Below, piece by piece: positions 1 to 12,021 of a DNA stretch of 64,000 nt (position 1 is the stretch's first letter; every line of letters begins with the position of its first letter). Origin of the DNA: Chiua virens (Eukaryota; Basidiomycota; Agaricomycetes; Boletales; Boletaceae); contig JAHNUO010000036.1 of assembly GCA_019787685.1 (NCBI GenBank), positions 62,001-126,000 of the forward strand. Reading direction: 5' to 3'. The position numbers and the translations under genes are program-made. Below the pieces are notes generated by a model. It saw nothing but the letters and a program-made list of their open reading frames with translations, was not told where the DNA came from and made no database searches.

Positions 1-3000
1 TGAAGACCACAGCACTCACAGGACAGGATAAACTCATTCCACATGCCCTGGATGCTATCACAAGTGACATTCTCATTCAAGACCTAGCGTTGGCCAGACC
101 GTTTGCAGAGATTGCAGCACGAGCATGTTTTCCCAACAAGCCAGAAGTGAAAGAGCTATATCAAAACCAGCTCTTTGTCAACTTCAATCGGCTGTTTACA
201 ACTGACGATCTTTCTGGAGTGATGTCAAAGTATAGCCTTCCTCGTCTCAACTATGCACTGACGGTCAATCCTTGGCGTCATATCCAGACTGCCTGGAAAC
301 GCAAATTCAAATGCTCATCTGAGGCTGTGCAGGAAGACAACATGGTAGACAATGTTGAAGCCCTTCAGGCTGGGCATACACGAGCGACAGAGAATCGCAT
401 CTATGGTCTTAGCATGCATACGTTGGCTGGAGCACCAGAAGACATACTGCCATACTATTTGGAGGCAAGCACATTGTGGCAAAAGCAATGCCAAACAGTC
501 CCAGGTGGAACCAACCTGCCTTATCAACAAGCATGTACAACAAGCTTTGTTAGCACAGCATCTTCAACCCATGCATGTGAGTGTATGAATGCTTGTGCAT
601 AATCACCACTTACACTCTTTGCAGTGTCTGCAGATCGAGTGCACAAGTATATGAATACTTGTGCAATACCAGCACCACCACACACCAATGCTGGTCCATT
701 AACACAAGACATAGCCCAGCAAATTATGACATGCTTGATGCCCTCCTTGTCTAGTCTCATACAAGATGCGGTCACCAAGGCTTTGGATGATCGTCTGCCC
801 ACTCAAACAACCACAGAGGGCAAAGGCAAAGGCAAGGCAGTCGAAACCCTATTGGACGATGAGCAGAATCCAATGTCTTTTGTGGAGGATGAGGAGGATG
901 ACATAGGATTGAGACTGGCTTTGCAACAAGAAGCAGAAATGAATGCCACAAAGAGATGCACTAACAATCAAGGAGAAGGCATGTAGTATCTTATGGTATT
1001 TCTAGAACATTCTGTGACATGCTCATTTCAGGACCATCCAAGTGGGCAGCCACATCCTCCAAACGACTTATGGATCCTATTACCTCTCCCTCTCCCTCCA
1101 ACAATGCTTATCGCCATGTGCGTCAACGGCTCATGACAACTCTTTCACCTCCTGTCCCTTCCAATGGCACAAGTATCCATACACTTATGCCAATCTCTAC
1201 CACTGCCACACTTGAATCCAAGGCACTGGCAACCATGAGACACCTTCTTGGAAATTCAACTGCCAACTGGCGCTCTGTAGAACAAAAACAGGCCATGTTA
1301 GCAGTGTTGAACCATCATGAGGATGTTATCACAGTGCTAGCGACTGGCGGAGGCAAGTCCATGTTGGCAATAGTACCCAGCATGATGGAGCAATCAACAG
1401 TGACCATCCTGGTCTTACCGTTGAACTCTCTTATCATTGACTATCAACGTCGTCTCACAGGAATGCAAGTGCCATATCAGGTGTATGGTGAAGGAGATAC
1501 AGAGGATGGACAACTGAGTGTCACCAAGAACCTAGTCCTGGTGTCTGCTGACAGAGCTCAGACCAGTGATTGGCGAAATGCATTGTCTATACTGGCTCAG
1601 AAGAAGACTGTGGCACGCTTGGTCTTTGATGAGGCCCACATTCCCTTGATTGCCAAAAACTATCGTAAAAGCTTGGACAACATCTATCAAATACGCTCGA
1701 TCCCCTTGCAACTTGTGTTATTAAGCGCCACTCTTCCTCCCAGCTTTATTCCTGAGCTCACTGCCTCCTACAATCTGCTTTCCAACACCACCATTGTCCG
1801 GCAGTCCACAAACCGACCAGAGCTTATCTACATCCTAGAAAAAATGGCTTCTACATCTCTTCTTGCAAGAACCATGCAGATCTTGGAAGAAGAGAAAGAC
1901 AACTGGAGAGAGGAGGACAGAGGGTTGGTCTTTGTGTCATCCATCGCAGAAGGACAGCAGTTGGCAGGTCTCACAAAGCATGCCTTGTATGTGGGTGATC
2001 GACAGAAGATGAGCGATGAAGAACGTCATACTGCCTACAATGAATGGATTCAAGGATCTAAAAAGGTCATGGTGGCCACTACTGCCTTCAGCACAGGCAA
2101 TGACTACCAGCATGTGCGCCTGGTCATACACATGGACAAGCCGTTCGACATGCTTGACTTTATCCAAGGTCAAGGCCGGGCTGGCAGGGACGGACAAGTA
2201 GCCAAGTGTTACCTTCTTGCACCACAAGTTAGTGGAAAACCGAGCAGCAAGGAGTCTGGAGTGTTGATACAGAGCAAGGTTGCCATGCATGACCACATTT
2301 TTACGTATGGTCTAAAGCGATGCCTTCGATATGGCATGGCATTGTTTGCAGATGCGAAGGGATTGGCCTGTCGACAACAATCCAACAACCAACTGTGCTG
2401 TGTGTGCAATGGTGACCCACAACACAAGCCAGAGGATATTCTCATTGCTGGCATGCCACAGTCAAGGACAAACAAGAATGCTTTGCCTTCCATGTCTTCT
2501 ACATTGGATATGTCCAATGATTCATTCATTCAAGCCAGCACCAAAGCAAAGCAAATGATGTCATCACATCAACTCAAACATTCAGCCAAGGTGGATGTTC
2601 TGCTGGTTGCTTTACGCCGCATGGGAGATGTTTGTGCTCTATGCAAGGTCCTGGATGCACAGTCCAATGAACAAACTCATCATTTGTTTAGCTGTCCAAG
2701 TCTGGGATCTTGTGCAGACAGTAGCTGGGAGGGATACAAGGAATGGAGAAAAGGTCTACGATATGCCAAGTGGCATAACAAGATTTGCTGGCTCTGTCAT
2801 GTTCCACAACTGAATGACAGTCTACACCCAACCTTTACAAAAGCTAACAAGGGCAAAACAGGGTGCGAGTTTGCAGATGTGGTGGCACCAGTCGCTTTTG
2901 CTATCTACCACAATCAAGCATTGAGAATAGCAGCACAACAACACTTTGAACAAAGCTGGACAACACTAGATGCATTCACAAGTTGGTTGATGGACAAGCC

Positions 3001-3064
3001 CAAGGTGGGAAGGGAGAGCAACCTCATAGACTTGTTCATATGGTACTCCAAAGAGAATCCATAA
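1..3064 (+). CDS. RecQ-like DNA helicase, telomere-linked type (5' partial)
   Basis: The reading frame is already open at the left edge, so the gene starts outside the window. An N-terminal region (3-576) and a linker (625-982) precede the helicase core. Core motifs are visible: Walker A (ATGGGKS, about 1345), DEAH box (FDEAH, about 1625), motif III (LLSATLP, about 1720), motif V-VI (ATTAFSTGND and QGQGRAGRDG, 2085-2190). The C-terminus has Cys/His clusters (CCVC, CALC, CWLC) that could bind zinc. A 48-nt intron at 577-624 keeps the frame. A second gap at 983-1031 has good splice motifs but leaves the two parts one base out of phase, so either the junction differs or there is a frameshift. 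In this family the helicases are often subtelomeric; that location is inference here. The stop is at 3062-3064, overlapped by a palindromic repeat. Confidence 0.8.
577..624 (+). other. intron in RecQ-like gene, with palindrome-like 5' half
   Basis: GTGAGT donor and TTTGCAG acceptor. Removing 48 nt rejoins the same frame. The donor lies inside a degenerate copy of the dispersed 26-bp palindrome (573-599), so the repeat may have supplied the splice donor. Confidence 0.6.
641..664. repeat. dispersed palindrome, copy inside a coding exon
   Basis: Arms GCACAAGTAT and ATACTTGTGC around a short centre. It lies in the RecQ-like frame and would encode about eight residues (VHKYMNTC), so this copy appears exonised. 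Confidence 0.7.
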
Positions 3065-3085
3065 GTATTAGAAATAGTTGTGCCA
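3063..3085. repeat. degenerate palindrome overlapping the helicase stop codon
   Basis: The half ATTAGAAATAGTTGTGCC starts at the TAA stop. The flank GTGCCAATG is shared with copies near 25990 and 33560. Confidence 0.5.
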
Positions 3086-3845
3086 ATGTAACTTGTCTTT
3101 CATGAGATCTGATGGTATCAACTCAGACACTGCTGAGGTGTGCTAGAGAGAATCTATGCCCAAGGCACCAAGGACTTCCACTTGAGGAGCAGTGGACAAA
3201 GGTAAAGACATTGGTCAACACAACAAGGAGATCTGCTTGATGAAGGCAGGTGGTGCAGGTAAGTGAGATGATACTCAGATATAGATTGAATGGATCAAGA
3301 CTATAGTTGTACATGGAGTAGTATTATTGAGAATTTATATGGTGCAAAGGGGTCTCCCAAGAATAGTTCACCACTGATATCTGGAGTGACAAGGCCTCAT
3401 AATTGCCTATATCTTTCTTTGACAGCCCATTGGATTGCTGGGCACCTGACAACTGGCACATTAGAGCTCAAATCAGCTTTACTTGGTGTTCATCATATTT
3501 GTGGTAACCACACAGGTATGGGTTGTTGTTGTAGGAGTGCAAACACACCTATGTGGTTATTTCCCATTTCTCCCACTTTTCACACTCGTCCTGATTGACA
3601 CATCTGTGTTCACACTGTCTCATATTATTTTTATTTGGTCATATCACTTTTTGTTTATACATTGCATAGGCCTAGACCCTGTTGCACAGCCCTTGCAGGG
3701 AATTCTATTATCCCTCAAACTCTATGCTTTAAGATTTTCTTTTAATTACACCTACTTAGGACAAGTCTAGGGGTATTCCTGAGGAGTATAAACACTCTAT
3801 ATAGACAAAATACAGAAGCTTTTGCCTGTGCACTTCTCTGTCAAA
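3086..3845. other. non-coding, no gene recognised
   Basis: AT-rich sequence with only short, low-complexity frames. No family match and no clear repeat was seen. Confidence 0.5.
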
Positions 3846-4050
3846 TAGTGTTTCAAAGTCCAGTCTAGGACTGCTCAAAAGACTGGCAACTGGACCAGAC
3901 TGGACTGGTAGGCAACTGGACTGCAGTTGCAGTTGCATCCAGTTGCCAACCAATCCAAATAGTGTTTAAAAGTCTCGGTTTTTCATGGTCCAAATAAGGC
4001 AACTGGACCAAGACTGGTCCTAAAAAGGTCCTGGACCCTAGTCTTGAAAC
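3846..4050. repeat. two end fragments of the 'TAGTGTTT' hAT-like element
   Basis: A terminal end starts at TAGTGTTTCAAAGTCC (3853) and runs through GCAACTGG-rich sequence to about 3948. The opposite end type (TAGTGTTTAAAAGTC) starts at about 3960. Both face right, and the internal part of the element is missing, so this is a rearranged or deleted copy of the family seen whole at 39668-40250. Confidence 0.6.
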
Positions 4051-4260
4051 CCGGCGTTACTTTTTAGGAAGCGGCAGGCTACACCCGAACCAAACACTTT
4101 CTGTAATGTCTGGATACTTTAGTCACATGACGAGCGCATCGAGTCACACCTGTCAACAAAGTCCAATAATTAGTTGATGTTATGCCCATACTCGTAATTA
4201 AGCAAACTATTAATTAATGATATTGTCCATCTAATCAGGCTGCCAAATCACAAATGATCA

Positions 4261-6979
4261 GTGCCAATGTTCCACGATGACAATGACGACGCAAACGATC
4301 TCTATGGCCCGTTCTTGAGCCACCATATCCCTGCCAGTCTTGCACACAACCCAACCACCAGTGCAGATCTTGACGAGCTCTTTTCTGGAGGCACTGCTGA
4401 TGACAGTGACCCGGACACTAACCCACCCTCCAATGCATACACACCCGACACCTCCATGAGCACCTCGGGCTGGACAAAGCTGTGGAAGTGGCTGCCATCC
4501 TTGTCTACATGAACCAGCTTGGCCTCAACCTGCCTCTCTTTCTGGATCTACTCAGCTGGGGAGATCCAGACTGCGTCACTGATCCCAAAATCCGCTATGA
4601 GCATTCAGCACTCATGGTCAGCAAGGAACTCCCATCAATAATCACATGGTGGCACCAGCCACCGCGTCAAACGAATAGCACACATGTACATGCGCATGGG
4701 GCAAGCACTGTAATTGAGTGCTTTGCATTTAACTGTGTCGGAGATGTCATAGATGATGAGTTGGAAGGAATCGGGCATGTCCTACAGTGTCCAGCTGAGG
4801 ACCTGTCCATGGAAGAGCTGTGTACATTGTTCGTTGAGGATCTGATCCTCAAGTTTAGCAGTCCCAGCTTCGGAGGGACTCCCAAGCTCTGGTTCTTGCT
4901 GTTACAGTTAGCCTGGATGGACAAGCAATGATCCTGACACATTGCAAAGGCTCCTGACCTGGTTTGTAATTATATATTCTTTGCAACATACCCTTGTTAA
5001 CAATCAATAGATCATCCTATCTATTATTTGCCAAATCATGATGTCTCGATCACATCACCACAACCGTTTTGCCAAGATGATTATAGTTTTTCTTCGAGCC
5101 CAGGGTACGCCAGCCAAGAGCATCAGTCTACTTTATTCCTTTGGCATAACTATGAGTCACCAATGGTCTGTACATGCTCTCAAGACAATATCACAGAATG
5201 AGATGCAAGTTGTTTGCAAATGGGTTCATCAATATCCTTTTGTCATTACACATGACAATGTCAACATCCTCTTTCATGTCTATGCTCAGCAAATTGATAA
5301 TCAAAGTCATTTTGACTCTGGTACAGCCTCCACTGTGTTCTTCCAACCCCATGCTCCTCCTGAATAGCCTCTTTGCAACCATACCCTCCAAGAGTATTGA
5401 GCTCAGGGACGATAGCATCCCCTCTCAGTTCGAGAACTCTATTCACTTGCACATCAAGCTGCTCCTCTACAGTATCAATGTGACATTCATCGTGTCCTCT
5501 GCTATCTTATACACAGTGTGGAATTCAATCTTCCCACTTACCATGACAAGGATAATAGCATCTTTATCCCTCCTGATCCAATCCAATCACTTCCCATAGG
5601 CAAGCACAATACTACTTGCTGATTCAAGCTAATCTGACCACTTTCCACAGGCAAGGATTATATCACTCACCAGTTCATGCTTGGAACAGAGCACTTGGAG
5701 AAGGCTAGCTATGAGGGGAATGCCAATGTCATTGCAGCAATCTTGCATCAGCTTAACTTGGATACAGAGCAGGAGATGAAGAAGACTGGACTTGACCGTG
5801 TACTGGTTTGGGCTGGTGATCAACTCACATCTGCTCAGTTGCGAGGACTCTTCCATTTTCGTGCTCAAGACCACAACTCATTTGAGCGGCTGGACTGGCT
5901 GGTTCCCACTTTCAGATAGTTCCATTTACTGATGGCCTTTGCAAATTCCTTCCACAAGCAGTATCTAGGCACTATGGCAGGACATGGTTTGATGCATGCT
6001 TTCACACTACTTGAGAGAAAAGGACTTGGAACAGTACAAACCCATGGGCCCTTTCATCAGAATCTCCATGATGCCATTCTTCATGTAACTGAAGCTCATT
6101 TCCATGCTACCTGGAAGGCCATTGGAGGTGTTGACAACTTGGAGAGCTTACAATCCAAGACCCCAACACAGTTACTTGATCTAGCCAAGCAGATTGTTGA
6201 CAAGTTGACATCTAGCATTGCCCTTGATGCCCTTGATGCCCTTCCAGAAGATCAACATGACCAAGCATTGTATAACTCCATCTTGTGGAATTGAGATGCT
6301 CTTTGTTATATTGACCTCTATGAAGCTACAAGAAGTGGTGATGTAGGAATCATGGAAGCTACATTGCCTCATCTTGCATTTTGATTTTCTGGAGGCAGAA
6401 ATAGCAATTATCTTGGAGAGATTTTGGAGCTCTTACAATGCTTTCATCATGAATGGCCACCTGAACTCTGGTATGAGCTATGCAGACTCCAGTTTGTGAT
6501 ATTCATTTCATTATCAGTGACTTTGTTCAATGGCAATGTTGGCTTGTCAATATGAGTGGTCAACCAAACAAGTTCCTCCCATTGGATAAAGGGCAGGACT
6601 ACAATGTCAAGGCTATAAAGGTATCTATAGATGTTTAACTTGAATTGGAAAAGATATAATAACTGATATTCACATCCACAAGGTGACTGATCATGTTCAG
6701 GGGCCAAATGCCTCATGGGATATATTGAAGACCCATAGTCCTGCCATACCTACATTGCATGCTGTCCGGAAACACTTGGAACATCAAATTCGAGCCATAT
6801 GCAGAGGCATATCATACAGCAATCCAAGTCATGACAAAGACATGTCACACTTGGAGGATGCATACACCAGTTCTAATATTCATGTTGCAGAGCCAGGACA
6901 CACAGTTCACACACAAAGAGATGTGGTTCAAGATTTCATCACACAGGTGCAGTTAACTTGGGGACAAAGGATAGTATAG
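4261..6979 (+). pseudogene. decayed DUF6589-family gene
   Basis: Successive frames read as one DUF6589-like protein. The conserved N-terminal block is at 4482-4700 (LNLPLFLDLLSWGDPDC, then ELPSIITWWHQPPR). It is followed by GITMSHQWS and THDNVNI (5130-5270), the block VLVWAGDQLTSAQLRGLFHFR (5800-5865), MAFANSFHKQYLGT (5932), GPFHQNLHDAILHVTEAHF (6048) and a C-terminal part at 6683-6979. Frames change at about 4490, 4940-5040, 5370-5640 and 6295-6680, and stops occur in each gap. Some gaps may be introns, but several lack good splice sites. The molecular function of DUF6589 is unknown; the family is very abundant in repeat-rich Agaricomycetes. Confidence 0.65.
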
Positions 6980-7329
6980 CTAAATGGTGGGCAAAGCAAG
7001 ATTTTACACGAGCAATGGAGAAGAAATGGTAACTATACCGTCGAAAGAATACCAATGGTTATCTATGAAACTTACTCTGCTTGTCTTCACGATTATCATG
7101 AGATATGCTGATCCAACGATTGGTGGGGAGAGCAGTGGTCACTGTGGGGTATATATATCAAATGAGATTTGATGGTCTTGCACTGAGAACGTGGCTTGAG
7201 AAGCTATATTCAACTTGTGAGGGAATAACGGTGGGACATGAGAATTATCCGGTGTGAATGTCAGAGTGCCAACAGAAAAGCTACGATGTAGTACTATTAG
7301 TAGGATTTCAATGTAGCAGGGAAAACAAC
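6980..7329. other. non-coding gap
   Basis: No coding frame or recognised repeat between the DUF6589 remnant and the tail of the second RecQ-like remnant. Confidence 0.5.
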
Positions 7330-9409
7330 CTACCATCCTGTGCCGGGAATGACACAGTTCTCCTTGGTGGACTTGGACTGTTGCTGACACATCTGCCGTG
7401 ATTTCTCATTGCATGCAGCCTTCTCAGTGGCCCGCCACTCAGCCACAATCCGTCGTGCCTCCTGCTCAGCTGCTTTCTTTGCCTCGTACTCCATGTCCAC
7501 CTTCCTCACAATGTCTAATACAGCCTCTCCATATTCCTTGGCAAAAACCCAGGGTGTCGAGAGGCTATTGCAGATATTGTCGAGGGTGGTAATGGCATGT
7601 TTTGAGGCGATCAAAGTCAGAACTGGGTTGGGGAGAACAACAGCAGATGTAAAGGAGGCATGAGGAAAGTCTTGCTGAGCAGTATGGTGACACCATGAGA
7701 AGAGTGCCTGCCATACATCCTGCAGGTGTTGTTGAACACGGCGACCAGTCGGGATGGATTCGCGGGCAGGCTCAGTCTTGACAGTCATATTAGCATCATT
7801 GGACCCCTTGGGAGACTCGGATGCTGGTGACAGGGCATGCATGGCTGCTGTGCAGTTATCACAGCACATCACAGTGAGGGCTGGGAGAACGGCAGGTGAG
7901 AATTTCAAAGTATTAGCATGGTGTGAAAAAGAACTTACCTGACTGTCCTGGCAGGTTATCAAACAACGTGTCAACTATCTCCTGTCAACATTGCTGTGTT
8001 CCAACGTACTCGCGCAAGTTTGGTTCCAGCTTCTTGCGGTATGTGCATTCTTCATTTTCTCCATCTTCTACCTCTGATTCCAATACTGTTTCAACATCAT
8101 TGCAGTTTCTGACTACCTTCAATGCCAACACCTCAAGAAACAACACCGCACGCGCCTGAATTCCTGCCGACCGTCCCGCCCATCCTGCACACTGCACCCA
8201 AACTGTCAACGACTGTGGCGCTCCCAACTGCCCCACAAATTGGACGTCAGGTATGTCCAGTCCCTACATTTAGATTAACATTGATTGCCAAATGATACAG
8301 AATTCAGCTCATACCATGCCACCAACCTCCATCACCCACAAATTCCACTGCTCGCCCATTCGAAAGCATTCAAGCTCATCAGATTTCAAGCCATCTGAGT
8401 GCCGCGAGTTGAGAAACCCAACACAAGAATGAATGTGAGGAGGCAATAAAGCCCATGAGTGTTCCCAGCCAAACTGTGAGTCTATTACCTTGTTTACAAA
8501 AATAAATGCATGCTCTATTCCTCTGCGCATGTAACCCCTTCGAATAGAAAGTCCAAGGAACTGAAGTCCATCGCATTTCGAATGAGACAGACTTCTTGGT
8601 AGATTCAAGTGAAATGATCGTGATGGGTTGATATGTAGCAAATGCAGTATGCTAGGTTCCATAGTGGCTGAGGTGACATACATAGGGACATTCATTGGAA
8701 CGAACAAATGGAGCTTGTCGACTTTGGCGAAAGCCTGGCTGGAATTGCCCACCCCATTGCACTATGCAGTGGGCCTCGTCGATGACAATGCCACACAGGT
8801 GTTGATGGTATTCGCGTGAGCACAGAAGTGCATTGAAATGTAGGTTGGATATGGCCATCTCGGGCGATGTACAAATAATCTGATACTTTTGGCCCACCAG
8901 TTCCTATATTTCTTGGTGAGTAGATCATCCTCCCCGGTGCAACTACTCACCTTGTGCAGTTCGCTCATGTATGCATTATGATTCATGGCGACAGCCATAA
9001 TGCCTATTTGGCTGCATTACCGAGCCTATAGGTATGTAGTAGTAAGTCCATCTTGAGGTATGTAATAATGATCGGCGCTGACCTGGTCCACCTTGAGGGA
9101 GTTCAGAGGAGAAATTACCAGCAATATTTGGTTGCTATGAATCATAGATGGCATGATGAAAGGCAAACTCTTTCCTGAACCTGTCCCGGCAATGATTGTA
9201 CAGTCAAGACCGAGGTAGAAAGCTTCTGCAGCATTGAGTTGCCAAGGGTATGGTGGCTGATCGTTGCATTTTTCTAGGCATGCTGTGGTCAGTGCTTGCC
9301 ATATTTCATGAGAGGAGTAGTGGGATTTTTTCTGGGCATGTTGCTGGGTGTGTTCTAGGTTGACATATGATTTTTCTCTCTGCTCGCCATGCATAGACGC
9401 TGTGAGCAT
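7330..9409 (-). pseudogene. decayed second RecQ-like helicase gene
   Basis: Read from 9409 downwards. Walker A is at about 9180 (AGTGSGKSLPF), followed by the DEAH box (IVIDEAHCIVQW, about 8770), motif III-like VTSATMEPS (about 8670), and SCVGFLNSRHSDGLKSDELE (about 8400). Motif VI appears at about 8190 as QCAGWAGR instead of QRAGRAGR. The C-terminal region (7974-7330) has the CCDNC cysteines and a Lys/Glu-rich tail. The pieces lie in different frames and are separated by intron-sized gaps, some plausible as introns. Loss of both motif VI arginines by C-to-T changes at CG sites argues for an inactive gene. It differs enough from the helicase at 1-3064 to be a separate subfamily. Confidence 0.65.
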
Positions 9410-9573
9410 AGCATGGCAAAATTTAGGAACTTCAGCAATTTTAGGTTATGTACAAAACAGGTATCTCCTCGTCCCAAAATATTCACCATCCATCCTGTTT
9501 TGGACAAGAGTGTGACAAGTGTGACTCGATGCAATAGTCTGGGACCCAATGTCTCCAGATGTTTTGGTAATTG

Positions 9574-10142
9574 TGTTAAGACCGGGTCTACTCAGGGTAT
9601 GAACTCCGGAACTCCGGAGTTATTCTTGTGGAGGGACTTGGCTTCACCGTGTGTGGTGCGCCCTTGTCACAAGTCTGTCCTTTATTTTGGAAAACGAAGA
9701 ACGGAGGTCGGAGGTGAGACTTAACACCAAAGTGAAGTCGAGCAGAGATAAGACCGTCAAGGTCTTATGGAGTTCGGAGGGAATAGAAGGTAAAACTAAT
9801 ATTCAGACTGAGGGTACAAAGTCGGAGTACTACAGTTTATATACTTGGAGTAGAATGGAGATTAGTAACAGGGTTGGTAAGAAACTGAGTAAGACGGAAA
9901 TCAGGAAAGTATGTACCCGGAGTGGAGCTGGGTATGTACAGAGGCCGGAGCTGTGCTGTTAAGCGAGACACAGGTTATTACTAATGTAACACTAGTATGA
10001 AAAGAGACAAGAGGAAATTGAGAAGGTTCTAAGTGAAGTCTGGAGATCAGGAGTTGTATCCGGAGAGAGATCGTACCGGAGTAATGAAGGAGTAAACCCG
10101 GAGATCTCGGAGTTGGATCGATGAGATATACGGGATATGACA
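9574..10142 (-). repeat. gypsy LTR, 3' LTR relative to gag-pol
   Basis: 569 bp, TG...CA ends on the plus strand. It pairs with 16354-16922 over its full length without gaps. Confidence 0.92.
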
Positions 10143-10157
10143 GTATCCCCCCTTTAG
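10143..10157 (-). promoter_or_regulatory. polypurine tract of the gypsy element
   Basis: On the minus strand the sequence directly before the LTR reads AAAGGGGGGATAC, the expected place and composition for the plus-strand primer. Confidence 0.7.
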
Positions 10158-10264
10158 GCCTGAACCCCTGAAGGCCATAAGCGAGAAACAATAGCTGTCA
10201 AAGCAAAGCAAGGTCAAAGCAGATTTGCGGACTTCAATTTCGGACTCAGATGCGGAGTCCCTCA

Positions 10265-10270
10265 TATAAA
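10265..10270 (+). promoter_or_regulatory. TATA box of the opposite-strand ORF
   Basis: TATAAA lies 40 nt before the ATG at 10310 of the plus-strand ORF, just inside the LTR. It indicates a promoter running against gag-pol. Confidence 0.55.
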
Positions 10271-10309
10271 TTCAGGCATGCCTTCGCTCCTTAACTTCCA
10301 ACCTCTACC

Positions 10310-11230
10310 ATGTCCGATATCAACAACGTCAAACAATGGAGTGACGAGCATCTCAAGGAGGCCGACGACGACAGTGACGAGCTGTTCGAGGTGAAGGCGT
10401 CCGAGCGGCATTGATGTGCAAAAGTGTGGAAGGAGAAGGAGCAACGGAGGAAAGCGGAGGAGGTGAGATGGAAGGCGGAGGAGGCAAAGCGGAAGGTGGA
10501 GGAGGCACAGAAGGTTGTGGAGGAGAAGCGCCTCAAGGAGGCCGAGGAGGTGGCCAAGAAGAGGGTGAGTAATAGTTGAGTCTGAGTAGCGCAGAGCTGA
10601 CGGAGTTGACAGGCTGAGGAGATCTGAGCAGAGCAAAGCGCTCCGAAGGATAAGGGCAAGGGGAAGGAGAAAGAGAGGGAGCCGTGCGCGAGATGCGTAA
10701 CGGTGGGGATTGAATGCGTTCCCGGAGAAGGGAAGAAGGGTCGGTCCTGCGAGGCTTGCCAGAAAGGCAAGCTGAAGTGCGAACTTCCAGGAGAGGAGCG
10801 ACCAGAGAAGAGACGGAGGAAACGCGCGGACAACAAGGAGGGGCCGAGGAAGAAGAAGAAGAGGTCGGCGTCAGTGGAGGTGGTGGAGGCGGGGCTGAGC
10901 AGGGACCAGAGCTGCAGAGACTGCGCTGGGAACTCGGAGATGGTAGCGGTCTGGAAGGAGATCGCTACCGCCTTCAAGTTGCCCATCAAGCGGCTGGACT
11001 GCTTGACGGCGCAGGTGGAGAGGATGGCGGACTGGACGGAGGAGCTGGCCCATCTGAAGGGAGAGGAGTTGCATGGGGAGTGGTCGCCAGAGCCGGAGTC
11101 AGAGGAAGAGGATACCAACGCGATGGTCGGAGTGGAATTGGAGGTAGTGGAGTTGGGGCAAGAGCAGCAGGAGTTACACGACGAAGAGGATGTAGATAGG
11201 CTGAGGGAGGATCTGGCTAAGGGCAAGTAG
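10310..11230 (+). pseudogene. opposite-strand accessory ORF with Zn2Cys6 cluster
   Basis: An ATG at 10310 opens a frame that is kept through a 48-nt intron (10565-10612, GTGAGT...GACAG) to a TAG at 11228-11230. It encodes about 290 residues, with two in-frame TGA codons (10412 and 10625), each explainable as CGA mutated to TGA. The N-terminal part is a Lys/Glu/Ala-rich likely coiled coil (10415-10564). A zinc cluster follows at about 10682-10780, with spacing C-x2-C-x6-C-x9-C-x2-C-x6-C (CARC...C, CEAC...C). Next come a basic patch (RRRKRAD, KKKKR) and an acidic C-terminus. This layout resembles fungal Zn2Cys6 DNA-binding proteins. The ORF sits between the chromodomain end of pol and the LTR. 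Its role is unknown; a regulatory or chromatin function for the element is inference. Confidence 0.7.
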
Positions 11231-11264
11231 ATAGAAATATTTTGTTACTAAGATTTGTTCATCA

Positions 11265-11837
11265 TTATGCGGAGTGAGGTCCGGGTTTGTCCGGGTACTG
11301 GAGATAGAACTCCGTAACGATTTCAGAGGCATGCCCGAGTTTGGTAGCCAACAACCAAGAAGTTTCTTCATCAGTGCCTTCGTAACCAGCCCATCGTACC
11401 AAGTACAATAGTTTGCAATTTTTCCTTTGTCGATCTATCTTGGAATCAAGGATTTCGGAGATCTCATACTGCAGTTTGCCGTCTACTTCAATCGGAGGTG
11501 GTGGGGGTTGAACACGGTTCGGTATGGTGTTTGGAATGCAAGGTTCTAATTGAGAGACGTGGAACACCGGGTGTACGGACTTCATGGAGTTGGGGAGTCG
11601 GAGTGTGAAGGAGTGGGTCCCAGCTTGAGCAATGATGTCGTATGGCCCTAAATTCTTGTCGGAGAGTTTCTTAGAGGGCTGGGTAGTTCTGAAGTACTTA
11701 CATAGCCTTGACGAATACCTGGTCTCCAACTTTGAAGTCCAGAGCTGGAGTTTGCCTGGCGTCAGCAGGTCCTTGGTATCACTCTTGAGCGTGGGCCATT
11801 TCCTCTCGGAGGAATTGGTGGAGTGAGTTGAGATCAA
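11265..11837 (-). pseudogene. gypsy integrase C-terminus with chromodomain
   Basis: The frame contains the integrase C-terminal block (LGPYDIIAQAGTHSFTLRLP, then HPVFHVSQLEPC). A chromodomain follows (YEISEILDSKI, LLYLVRWAGYEGTDEETSW) and the frame ends shortly after. Chromodomains of this class target integration to marked heterochromatin in related elements. This part is frameshifted relative to the integrase core at 12022-12513. Confidence 0.85.
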
Positions 11838-12021
11838 CAGAGTATTTGCATGTGCATGCGGAGGTCATGTCCTGTTCGGGGTACACAGTGATGTTTGGGT
11901 GGTAGCCCTTGTTGGCGAAGAACGGAGAGACACCAGTGGTGGCGTTCGGAGCATTGTTGTATGAGAACTCCGTGAGGGGCAGGAGTTCGGACCAGTCATC
12001 CTGTTGGTAGTTACAGTAGAC

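Noticed and set aside
10291..11226. Long minus-strand frame of 311 codons opposite the Zn2Cys6 ORF
   Set aside because: Ser/Leu-rich shadow of the GA-rich plus-strand ORF, which has the zinc cluster, intron and TATA box.
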